Below, one piece after another: positions 1-6,968 of a stretch of DNA of 13,075 bases (position 1 is the stretch's first letter; every line of letters starts with the position of its first letter). The notes below the pieces were generated by a model that saw nothing but the letters and a program-made list of their open reading frames with translations, was not told the DNA's origin and searched no databases. The stretch is from UBA2289 sp041677365 (GTDB taxonomy: Bacteria > Bacillota_I > Bacilli_A > Izemoplasmatales > Hujiaoplasmataceae), in contig JBAYQC010000032.1 in the NCBI GenBank assembly GCA_041677365.1, positions 1 through 13,075 of the forward strand. Reading direction: 5' to 3'. A program made the translations under genes and the position numbers.

Positions 1-124
1 AACTCAAAAATTCAATTTTAATAGTAATACCAATTTTTGACTTACCAAAAATGCGAATACTCTGATTCGCTTGGAAAATTATATTATCTTGAAAAATCGG
101 TGCGAGGTAAAAATCTTTCTTCAT
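1..124 (-). CDS. Sialate O-acetylesterase family (SASA) protein, N-terminal fragment
   Basis: Only the first 41 codons are present; the gene continues past the left edge. The ATG at 122-124 is preceded by GGAG with an 8-base spacer. The peptide begins MKKDFYLAPIFQDNIIFQ, followed by ANQSIRIFGKSKIG. This matches the usual opening of SASA-family carbohydrate esterases: a start like 'L..lFsDgMVLQR', then 'pi.iwG.a.pG' and a beta-strand. Family members are SGNH-type hydrolases that remove acetyl groups from sialic acids or, in many environmental bacteria, from plant or algal polysaccharides. The catalytic Ser and His lie beyond the window, so activity cannot be judged. There is no signal peptide in the first 25 residues, which suggests a cytoplasmic enzyme, unless a different start is used. 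The gene follows the giant lipoprotein gene on the same strand, separated by a hairpin. It would fit deacetylation of imported oligosaccharides. The family call is fairly confident; the substrate is unknown. Confidence 0.75.
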   Translation of the reverse strand, partial: MKKDFYLAPIFQDNIIFQANQSIRIFGKSKIGITIKIEFLS

Positions 125-132
125 GCTTATGA

Positions 133-137
133 CTCCA
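133..137 (-). promoter_or_regulatory. Shine-Dalgarno site for the SASA-family gene
   Basis: TGGAG on the minus strand lies 8 bases before the ATG at 122-124. It supports that start and shows that the 5' fragment at the left edge is a real gene rather than chance coding. Confidence 0.6.
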
Positions 138-149
138 AAATTCTTAGTT

Positions 150-179
150 ACTTAGGGGGTTAGTTTTAACCCCCTAAGT
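150..179 (-). terminator. Perfect 13-bp hairpin between lipoprotein and esterase genes
   Basis: Bases 150-162 pair perfectly with 167-179 around a 4-base loop (163-166). The stem holds a run of five G-C pairs flanked by A-T pairs. It begins 25 bases beyond the lipoprotein stop codon and ends 25 bases before the esterase start. Position and strength suggest a transcription terminator, but neither strand has the U-run expected directly after the stem: minus-strand transcription continues with AACTAAGAATTTTGG. It could instead be a leaky terminator, a 3'-end protecting structure or an mRNA processing site that lowers expression of the esterase relative to the lipoprotein. Confidence 0.6.
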
Positions 180-204
180 TAAACTTAAGAAGAAAATATG
201 AAAA

Positions 205-3200
205 TTATTTTACAACTATGTTGTCCATAGTCATTGTGCCAGTGTTACCTGAAGCTAAGTTAATCATCAAGCTAATTTGTGTTAAGCCTTCTGGTAAGTC
301 AGAAACTTTTATATAGAAATAAGTTCCTTCGTCAGTGTAAGAAATTGTACCATAAGTAGTTACTTGTACAAAAGTACCGCCAACATAATGAAATGCTTGG
401 AATACATTACTAGTTCCAACTAATTCCGCTGATGTTTTTACATAAATACCAATGTATTCAGCACCTAAAGCAACTAATTCCGCTTTAGTTACATCAAACT
501 TAATACCGTTAGTTGATGGTCCATAAGTAAATTCTAATAAATTATTATCGCCATCAGTTGTTAGTGTAGCTGCTGTTAATCCCCAAGAACCGCCTGAAAC
601 TCTAAAACTTTCAATCCTTGGCCAATTAGCCTTGAAATCAGCATCATCAGTATAACTTTCAAAATTTTCTACAATGTTTACTATATCGATAGTAAATTTC
701 ATAGGCGTAGCTGCTAACCCTTCTGAGTCAGTAACATTAACAGTTATTTCATATGTACCCATAAGAGGATTAGCGGGATTTAAAGTTCCAAAGTCAAACA
801 TTCCTTGAGTAGTTGTAATTACACCATCTTCAGCGTCATTGATTTCAATCATCGCTAGTAAGTCTGGTAATAAACTTTCGATTGAAGTTCCTTCAACTAA
901 AGTCATTCCGCTAATAGCTGCTAAATTTTCGTCGCTGATAGTGATTTCAGGAGCGTTATTTGTATCTTCAGGAATAACGATAAAGTCTTGTTGAGTAAAG
1001 ACGATATGGTCAAATATTAACTGTCCGCTAACACCAGTTGCACAATTTACAACTAAAGATATAACGGCTGTATCCCCCGCTATTGAACTAACAGGAATAA
1101 AAACGAATGTTCCGTTTCCTAATTCCGAGAAATCGCCAATAATAGTAGAGGTGATTTCAGTATGAACTCCAGCTGCTGTATACCTGAACGCCTGGAATTT
1201 AGTCATATTTGCAGTGTTGGTTGCTTGAATGTAGATTGCGATGTATTTAGCGATTGAAGGAATATCATCTTGAGTAATTTTAATCTTAATACCATTGGTA
1301 CCTGAACTTACATCTTGAATCAGATAATTATTATCTCCATCAACAATCAATTCACCTTTAGTTTTAACAAAATCACCACTCGAAATTCTAGTTCCAACGA
1401 TATTGTCAGTTGTATCCGCTTGATAAGCGGTATCATCTGCATAGCTTTCAAAATCATTATAAACGAAGATGAAATCAGTTACACCTAATAAATATATTGG
1501 ATCTTCAACCATTACAATACGGTGAATACTATATGATCCGGTAACTTGATTATCTCCACTCCAGTTATTGAAACCAAAAGCAAAATCAGTTATTTCTGAA
1601 ACAACTTTTTCTGAACCAGTAATATCAATATATGCCCATCCGGTTTCTCCGATTGCTGGTAAAGTAATCGGATAAGAGTTTTGATTATCTGACCAATATA
1701 ACCAAACATAAGCGCTAGTTACATTAGTGTTATTGGTAACCATAAACGCTAAGTAGTTAGTTCCATCAACTCCGCCTAAACTAGAAAGTGAGTCATATTT
1801 TCTTGAAAGGATCCAACCATTATTAGCAGTTTCTGGTAATGTAAATATCAGCGTGTTATTTGTTGCATCTAAATCCATAATAGTTGATGTAGTTGCGTCA
1901 ACTCCATTAGTTCTTTCTGTCCATTCTGCTTCAAAAGCAGTTTCATCAGTGTAATCAAAGTCATCGATTACAATTGGTTCCGGAACTGAATAAACTGGTT
2001 CTTCAACAACTATTTTTTCAAGTTCAGCTTCAGCTTTAACAACAGTTACATAGTGAATTTTATAAGAACCATTAACTTGATTATCTCCAGCCCAGTTATT
2101 AAATCCAAAAGCAAAATCAGTAATTTCTGAAGAGGTCTTTCCACTATTTGTAACATCAATTACTACCCAGCCACTTTCACCAATTGCTGGTAATGTTACT
2201 GGATAAGCATTTTGACTTCCTGACCAGTATAACCAAACTGATGCTGAAGTTACATTGGTGTCATTGGTAATGTAGAATGCTAATTTAGTATATTCATCTG
2301 TTACACCAAAGCTTGCTAGTGTATCATATTTTCTTGCCAAAATCCAACCACCATTAGGTGTTTCTGGTAAAACAAATTCTAAAACACCATTTTCATCAAG
2401 ATTCATCTTGTCGGAAAGATCGTAATTGGTACCATTTGTTCTTTCAGTCCATTCTGCTTCAAATGCTGTTTCATCCGCATAAGTAAAATCATCGATTAAT
2501 AATTGATCAGCTTCAACTACTAATTCTTCTAAAGCGAAATCTTTTAGATAGAGCACATTGCCATTATCAGTATCTAAATATCCGTATTGGAATTGGAACT
2601 TAACATTTCCATTAGGAATCGCTTTATCTGCGGTAAAGACCATTTCGTAAGTAGCGTATTCATCAGTAATTTCAATAGTTTTTAAACCGCCAGTAAAATC
2701 ATCTATCCAAGGTTCAACCCAAAGTGTTGAACCGATTCTCAAATGAAGTTCAGTAGCTGTATCAGCTTTAATAGTAAAGATAATACGATAAGTATTGTTT
2801 AAAGTAAATAAACCTTCATCTAGATAATATACAAGTCTTCCAGTATCCCAGTCATCTTGGTATTTAACTAAATCAGTTATTACATATGCTTCTTCGGTAA
2901 AATCTACTGAAATATTGCTGTTATGAATTTCATCAGGCATTAATAAATCTTGAACTAAAGTATATTCGGGTTCTACTTCTTGAACTAAATCAAAATCTTG
3001 AATGTATATTGTATTAGTATCATCAGCTGGTAAGTTACCAAAAGTAAACTCAAATTTAGTGTTAGTCAAAATTTCCTTATCAACAGTAAAGATTACTTCA
3101 TAAGTTGTATAAGTATCACCAATAGAAATTGTTCTTAGTCCACCGGTATAATTATCAATCCAAGGATCAGCTCCTAGAGTTGCGCCAATTCTAAACATCA

Positions 3201-5952
3201 GTTCAGTTGCCACATCAGCTTTTACAGTAATTTCAAACTTATAAGTTCTACCATATACTAACTCACTACTATCAAATAGATAAGTCCAACGTTCTCTTTC
3301 CCAAGAATTAACTTTATAAACCATACCAGTAATAACATCAGCTTCTTCAATAGGATCATAAGTAACTGTTGATACGCCTTGAATACCGTCAGGTGTACCT
3401 AAAGCTGTTCTTGTTGATTCATCCCATTCAATGCTAATAACTTCAACTGCAACAATCTTAGTTCTAACATTTCCAGCTGCATCAGCAATTTCGTAAGTTA
3501 AATCAAACTTACCTTCTTGGTTAACATAACCGCCGTCAACGAAAGCATCTAATCCCGTAATAGTTATGTCGTTTGGATCTAAAACTCCATCAACGTTATC
3601 ATTTACAGTAACGTTAAATAAAGGATCAAATGGATCACCTAAATTAACAGTAAAATCATTAACACCAATAACTGGTGCTTCTTTGTCATTAATAGTAACA
3701 ACAAATTCTTCTACAGTTTCATTACCAGATAAATCATAAACGGTAAATGTAATTGTATATGTACCAGCAACATTAAAGTCCAAACCACCATCATCAACCA
3801 TTTCTGGCAATACAGTGATTACGCCGTCAACGGCGTCAACTGCGTCAACTAGTTGATGAAGTTGTACTTCGCCCAAATTAGTGAATTGGTCAAGAGTTGT
3901 CGGAACACCATCTTTAATAGTCACCACTGGTCCAACAATATCAGCATTTTCTTCAGTCAATACTTCAATTTGTAAGGTATAAGATGTTGTCTTATCCCTT
4001 GAATCAGTAGCACTAAAGATTACATCATATGTACCAGCAGTATTCATATCAACAGCACTTGCATCAATAGTTGGTGTAAGTTCTACCATGCTCATATCAT
4101 AGAAATTAATGTAATTTGCCCAAGTCGGTTCAGCATCACCAACAGTAAACTTAATTGGTAAATCTGCGCCTTGATTTAAGGTATAAGTAGGTGGATCATA
4201 TTCAGTAACTACCTTATACATATAAACATCTTTAAATGTTGTAATTCCATCAACGCCAATATTTGAGTAATTAAAATTACCAAGATTAAGTTCAATCTTA
4301 TAATCAGTATAACCAGCTGTTGAAGTTAAAGAATCTAGTTTAAAGAAGAATGTAAAGGTTTGATAATCACCATTAATATCTAAAGTCATATCACTTCTGC
4401 CATTAAAGTCATCAATCCAACCATTTGCTTCATCGGTATCAAGACCCATTCTAAAGCCTAATTTACGATCGATTGTTGTCTTAACAGTGAAAGTAAACAT
4501 ATACCAGGTATCAACTTCTAATCCAGATGTAGGTTCTTTTAGATAAGTACCTGCAGCTGATAACCAATCTCCAAGTTTAGTAATGGTAATACTCATAGTA
4601 CCTTCAACTGCATCATAAGCAATACTAGCTTCACCATTATTACTCTTTTCAATCCATTGATCATCACTTTCATTTTGGAAAGTTGGATCGGAAATAAATC
4701 CTGAATCAATCAAGTTACCAATTACTACATTTCTTGTGTAATTAGTTTCGTTACCACCAGCATCAATAATAGAGTAAATGACTTCATATTCACCTGCTGT
4801 AGTTAAATCTAAAGTACCGTAATCGATAGTGATTTCACTAGTGATATTTCCATCAATATCATCTACTGCAGTAACATATTTCAATAATTCTGCTTCTAAT
4901 CCAGCTTGAGTATAATTTACTGGATAAGCAATTTCTGCAGTTGGTACATTAAGTACAGGAGCTACCATATCTCTAACTTCCGCAAATGAAATATCAACGC
5001 TAAAGTCAGTTAAAATAGCTTCATCATCAGCAACTGTAAACGAAACATCAGTTAAACTTTCTGAAATCACATAGTAAATCGTTGTCGTTGCTTCTGTAGT
5101 AGAAACATCTACTGTGTCTAAAGAGGAAACTTCATCGTTAAGATTAACGTTGATAGTACCTGCAGCTGAGCCAGTAGCAGTGAGTTCTACTTTAATATAG
5201 GTAAAATCAGCAATACTTGTGTTGATTACTCCACCACTAAAAGCTGGTGAAGAATAAAGGGTACCATCTAAAGTAAAATCACCCATTGCATAAGTTGTAG
5301 CGTCACCGAAAACAAAATCTCCGAATGTTACGGTAATTACTCTGTCTTGAGTAGTTTCGTTTGCGCTTTCATCTTCTGCAGCATATGTGAGAGTATAATC
5401 TCCAGCCTCCCAAATATTTACTTCTCCTGTATAGGTTACAGGAACATCTCCATCAATAGTGTCATTAGCGCTAACTCCTGCCGTTGGATCAAAATCCTGA
5501 CCGACATATATTGTTTTAGGGCCAACTCCAGCTAGTAATGGGCCTTGTGTGTCTGTGAAAACAACAGTAACAGTTCTATAAACTGTGGTTACATTTCCGT
5601 CGTTATCCACAACTGTGTAACTTACTTCATACTCGCCTACTGCCATTAAATTGACATTTCCGCTATATTGAATCTCAGAAGTAGGAATTACTCCATCTTC
5701 CGCATCATAAGCGGTGATACCTTCAAGCGGTATAAAGCTTGAGTTTTTCTCAACTGTTACATCTTCTGCACCTTCGATAACTGGATCGGTATCGCTTGTT
5801 ACAGAAGTCGGTTGAGTGTCAGAGCTTTCTGTTGTGCTTTCAGTAGTACTTTGTGTAGTACCTTCGGTTGTAGTTGATGATGTTACACCATTACAACCAA
5901 CAATGATTAACGCAAACAAAAAACTCATCATTAGTAAAATAAACTTTTTCAT
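205..5952 (-). CDS. Giant multidomain surface lipoprotein with Ig-like and carbohydrate-binding-like modules
   Basis: This 1915-residue protein starts with a lipoprotein signal (MKKFILLMMS then FALIIVGC; lipid-modified Cys20), followed by a Ser/Thr-rich linker (about 23-56). Seven Ig-like domains of DUF5011/HYR type lie at about 57-131, 134-209, 327-411, 584-665, 670-756, 757-839 and 1664-1760. Most carry a DxxDG motif early and end with a 'GxYxxxxxxxDxxGN' strand. Between them are beta-sandwich modules: one unassigned (210-326), three CBM4/9-like (412-582, 840-993, 994-1145), two near-duplicate modules rich in Trp and Tyr (about 1149-1306 and 1325-1483), and two related terminal modules (1495-1656 and 1761-1915). 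No glycoside hydrolase, lyase or solute-binding domain is visible, and there is no C-terminal sorting signal. I infer a lipid-anchored glycan-binding protein on the cell surface. The start is fixed by AAGGAGGT 4 bases upstream. The gene follows the MalG-type permease gene after 40 bases, so it probably belongs to the same operon. Confidence 0.85.
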   Translation of the reverse strand: MKKFILLMMSFLFALIIVGCNGVTSSTTTEGTTQSTTESTTESSDTQPTSVTSDTDPVIEGAEDVTVEKNSSFIPLEGITAYDAEDGVIPTSEIQYSGNVNLMAVGEYEVSYTVVDNDGNVTTVYRTVTVVFTDTQGPLLAGVGPKTIYVGQDFDPTAGVSANDTIDGDVPVTYTGEVNIWEAGDYTLTYAAEDESANETTQDRVITVTFGDFVFGDATTYAMGDFTLDGTLYSSPAFSGGVINTSIADFTYIKVELTATGSAAGTINVNLNDEVSSLDTVDVSTTEATTTIYYVISESLTDVSFTVADDEAILTDFSVDISFAEVRDMVAPVLNVPTAEIAYPVNYTQAGLEAELLKYVTAVDDIDGNITSEITIDYGTLDLTTAGEYEVIYSIIDAGGNETNYTRNVVIGNLIDSGFISDPTFQNESDDQWIEKSNNGEASIAYDAVEGTMSITITKLGDWLSAAGTYLKEPTSGLEVDTWYMFTFTVKTTIDRKLGFRMGLDTDEANGWIDDFNGRSDMTLDINGDYQTFTFFFKLDSLTSTAGYTDYKIELNLGNFNYSNIGVDGITTFKDVYMYKVVTEYDPPTYTLNQGADLPIKFTVGDAEPTWANYINFYDMSMVELTPTIDASAVDMNTAGTYDVIFSATDSRDKTTSYTLQIEVLTEENADIVGPVVTIKDGVPTTLDQFTNLGEVQLHQLVDAVDAVDGVITVLPEMVDDGGLDFNVAGTYTITFTVYDLSGNETVEEFVVTINDKEAPVIGVNDFTVNLGDPFDPLFNVTVNDNVDGVLDPNDITITGLDAFVDGGYVNQEGKFDLTYEIADAAGNVRTKIVAVEVISIEWDESTRTALGTPDGIQGVSTVTYDPIEEADVITGMVYKVNSWERERWTYLFDSSELVYGRTYKFEITVKADVATELMFRIGATLGADPWIDNYTGGLRTISIGDTYTTYEVIFTVDKEILTNTKFEFTFGNLPADDTNTIYIQDFDLVQEVEPEYTLVQDLLMPDEIHNSNISVDFTEEAYVITDLVKYQDDWDTGRLVYYLDEGLFTLNNTYRIIFTIKADTATELHLRIGSTLWVEPWIDDFTGGLKTIEITDEYATYEMVFTADKAIPNGNVKFQFQYGYLDTDNGNVLYLKDFALEELVVEADQLLIDDFTYADETAFEAEWTERTNGTNYDLSDKMNLDENGVLEFVLPETPNGGWILARKYDTLASFGVTDEYTKLAFYITNDTNVTSASVWLYWSGSQNAYPVTLPAIGESGWVVIDVTNSGKTSSEITDFAFGFNNWAGDNQVNGSYKIHYVTVVKAEAELEKIVVEEPVYSVPEPIVIDDFDYTDETAFEAEWTERTNGVDATTSTIMDLDATNNTLIFTLPETANNGWILSRKYDSLSSLGGVDGTNYLAFMVTNNTNVTSAYVWLYWSDNQNSYPITLPAIGETGWAYIDITGSEKVVSEITDFAFGFNNWSGDNQVTGSYSIHRIVMVEDPIYLLGVTDFIFVYNDFESYADDTAYQADTTDNIVGTRISSGDFVKTKGELIVDGDNNYLIQDVSSGTNGIKIKITQDDIPSIAKYIAIYIQATNTANMTKFQAFRYTAAGVHTEITSTIIGDFSELGNGTFVFIPVSSIAGDTAVISLVVNCATGVSGQLIFDHIVFTQQDFIVIPEDTNNAPEITISDENLAAISGMTLVEGTSIESLLPDLLAMIEINDAEDGVITTTQGMFDFGTLNPANPLMGTYEITVNVTDSEGLAATPMKFTIDIVNIVENFESYTDDADFKANWPRIESFRVSGGSWGLTAATLTTDGDNNLLEFTYGPSTNGIKFDVTKAELVALGAEYIGIYVKTSAELVGTSNVFQAFHYVGGTFVQVTTYGTISYTDEGTYFYIKVSDLPEGLTQISLMINLASGNTGTMTMDNIVVK
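208..672 (-). repeat. Terminal beta-sandwich module, copy 2 of a pair
   Basis: Residues 1761-1915 of the lipoprotein. The module opens with ENFESYTDDADF and continues with 'DGDNNLLEF' and 'STNGIKF', then 'EYIGIYVKT' and 'FQAFHY'. The same series of motifs occurs in residues 1495-1656. It resembles galactose-binding-like jelly-roll carbohydrate-binding modules that begin 'DDFE.Y....W'. Assignment to a numbered CBM family is not possible by eye. Confidence 0.6.
985..1470 (-). repeat. Terminal-type beta-sandwich module, copy 1 of a pair
   Basis: Residues 1495-1656 of the lipoprotein: NDFESYADDTAYQAD, then 'DGDNNYLIQD', 'GTNGIKIKI', 'KYIAIYIQAT' and 'KFQAFRY'. It is clearly related to the module at 208-672 but much less alike than the 1504-2508 pair, so this is an older duplication. 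An Ig-like domain (673-963) separates the two copies. Confidence 0.6.
1504..2508 (-). repeat. Tandem near-identical carbohydrate-binding-like modules (two copies)
   Basis: Residues about 1149-1306 (2035-2508) and 1325-1483 (1504-1980) of the lipoprotein are direct repeats offset by 176 codons. Both contain DETAFEAEWTERTNG, 'NGWIL.RKYD', 'VWLYWS', 'LPAIGE.GW' and 'SEITDFAFGFNNW.GDNQV'. About two thirds of residues match by eye. At DNA level 2432-2475 and 1904-1947 differ at only 4 of 44 bases. Conserved Trp and Tyr residues fit stacking against sugars. The linker between copies is rich in Glu and Val. Confidence 0.85.
2518..3435 (-). repeat. Tandem CBM4/9-like modules (two copies)
   Basis: Residues 840-993 (2974-3435) and 994-1145 (2518-2973) of the lipoprotein. 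Shared motifs are 'TYKFEITVKADVATEL' versus 'TYRIIFTIKADTATEL', 'RIG', 'PWID..TGGL.TI' and 'YATYEMVFTADK'-like strands, ending in a 'LKDF'-type strand. A third, more distant copy occupies residues 412-582 (4207-4719) with 'RMG' and 'GWIDDFNG'. The layout resembles CBM4/9 (PF02018) sandwiches. Confidence 0.7.
3436..4203 (-). repeat. Array of three Ig-like domains in the lipoprotein
   Basis: Residues 584-665, 670-756 and 757-839. The second and third have DAVDG and DNVDG motifs and the typical late strand 'GTYTITFTVYDLSGN' or 'GKFDLTYEIADAAGN'. The first keeps the late strand 'GTYDVIFSATD' but has lost the DxxDG motif. Such domains usually act as rigid spacers holding binding modules away from the membrane. 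Confidence 0.7.
5326..5784 (-). repeat. N-terminal pair of Ig-like domains in the lipoprotein
   Basis: Residues 57-131 and 134-209, directly after the Ser/Thr-rich stalk. Motifs are DAEDG and DTIDG, then 'GEYEVSYTVVDNDGN' and 'GDYTLTYAAEDESAN'. They match the DUF5011 pattern seen in many Bacillota surface proteins and probably form the stalk next to the membrane anchor. Confidence 0.7.
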
Positions 5953-5956
5953 ATAA

Positions 5957-5964
5957 ACCTCCTT
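5957..5964 (-). promoter_or_regulatory. Shine-Dalgarno site for the lipoprotein gene
   Basis: AAGGAGGT on the minus strand lies 4 bases before the ATG at 5950-5952. It sits in the 40-base gap after the permease stop codon, the largest spacer among the operon's first six genes. No convincing -35/-10 pair was found there. Confidence 0.8.
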
Positions 5965-5992
5965 ATATTTTTTATCTTGTTTATATTATTTT

Positions 5993-6952
5993 TTAACTTC
6001 CAGCGATTCCGGAACGGTCAACGCCTTCAATAAACCATTTCTGAGCGAATAAATATACTAACAATAATGGGAAAATGGATATTAAAGTCATTGCGTACTG
6101 GACGCCTAAGTTATAAATACTATTTACTGAATCTAAGGTAACATTACCTTGAGCATACATCGAACTATAAGTAGCAATAAAAGAATCTAAGCTCATTGGT
6201 AGGGTAGTATAATGTGAACCAAAATAAAGTCTTGCTAGTGCAGTTTCATTCCAATACCAGACAAAAGAATATAATCCACAGATTAGAAATGCCGGTGCTG
6301 CTAAAGGAATTCCAATCCGAATAAATGAGCGAAATACATTAGAGCCGTCTACTTCAGCGGCTTCGAATAACTCATCGGGAATAATTCTAAAGAACTGATA
6401 GAAAATAAGGATAAATATTGTCTGTCTAATCCCATTCCCAAAAATTGCGGGGACGACAAAAGCTCTGATTGAGTTCATTAAGTTCAGTTTAATACCTAAG
6501 ATACTTAAATCTTGATAAAGTACGGTTGTAGGAATATATGTCAAAACTGAAGGGATTAAAAACATCGCAATCATAATTCCCATAAGGGTTTTCTTCAAAG
6601 GAAACTTAAATCTTGCAAAACCAAAGCCAATTAAACTCGAAGAAATGATTGTAGCTATTGTCGGAAGAATGGAAACTTGAATAGAGTCGAAGAGTGCATT
6701 AAAGAAATTCATCCATTGAAAAGCATTGGTGTAATTCTTGAAAGTATAATTTCTCGGAATCCAAGCCACGCTAGTATTAATCAAATCTTCTACTGTCATT
6801 AAGGATTTAGCTAACATCGCAAGTAATGGATATAAGAAGATAAAACTAATACCGATTAATAAAACATAAATTATTACTTTGAAAATCAATCCGTATTTAT
6901 CGTTCTTTCCAAATAATATACGTTTAATCTTCATTTTTGTTGGATATTGCAT
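5993..6952 (-). CDS. Carbohydrate ABC transporter permease, MalG type (CUT1)
   Basis: This 319-residue membrane protein has six likely transmembrane segments at about 22-44, 86-111, 123-145, 160-188, 217-236 and 285-306. The cytoplasmic EAA loop, which docks the ATPase, is at 195-219: ELFEAAEVDGSNVFRSF then IRIGIPLAAPA. The canonical 'DGA' reads DGS here. The C-terminus 'GVDRSGIAGS' matches the usual MalG ending 'G...GA.KG'. A CUT1 importer of oligosaccharides pairs one MalF-type and one MalG-type subunit. The partner here is probably the gene just upstream, whose stop lies 14 bases before this ATG. The start is fixed by AGGAGGTGA at 6960-6968; an in-frame ATG at codon 7 is less well placed. 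The substrate cannot be read from the sequence. Its length is slightly above the roughly 280 residues common in the family, owing to a longer N-terminus. Confidence 0.93.
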   Translation of the reverse strand: MQYPTKMKIKRILFGKNDKYGLIFKVIIYVLLIGISFIFLYPLLAMLAKSLMTVEDLINTSVAWIPRNYTFKNYTNAFQWMNFFNALFDSIQVSILPTIATIISSSLIGFGFARFKFPLKKTLMGIMIAMFLIPSVLTYIPTTVLYQDLSILGIKLNLMNSIRAFVVPAIFGNGIRQTIFILIFYQFFRIIPDELFEAAEVDGSNVFRSFIRIGIPLAAPAFLICGLYSFVWYWNETALARLYFGSHYTTLPMSLDSFIATYSSMYAQGNVTLDSVNSIYNLGVQYAMTLISIFPLLLVYLFAQKWFIEGVDRSGIAGS

Positions 6953-6959
6953 TCAAGGC

Positions 6960-6968
6960 TCACCTCCT
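6960..6968 (-). promoter_or_regulatory. Shine-Dalgarno site overlapping the preceding stop codon
   Basis: AGGAGGTGA on the minus strand begins within the TAG stop codon (6967-6969) of the MalF-type gene and lies 7 bases before the MalG-type ATG. This is a perfect match to the 16S anti-SD region and implies that the ribosome ending on one permease can help to start the next. Confidence 0.85.

Noticed and set aside
3821..3836. A small perfect hairpin, 6-bp stem and TCAA loop, within the lipoprotein gene
   Set aside because: It arises from repeated Val-Asp-Ala codons in a VDAVDAVDG stretch, so coding repetition explains it.
5347..5535. A 62-codon plus-strand frame, and similar short plus-strand frames at 6879-7082, 7490-7687, 11352-11543 and 11780-11974
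   Set aside because: All lie antisense to long, well-supported genes and show no family resemblance.
5782..5886. Ser/Thr-rich low-complexity tract as a possible phase-variable microsatellite
   Set aside because: The codons vary (mixed Ser, Thr and Glu codons) and there is no clean short repeat unit, so it is better read as a surface-protein linker.
5996..6022. Possible internal promoter before the lipoprotein gene (TTGACC on the minus strand at 6016-6021)
   Set aside because: No acceptable -10 hexamer lies 16-18 bases downstream; the AT-rich spacer alone is not evidence.
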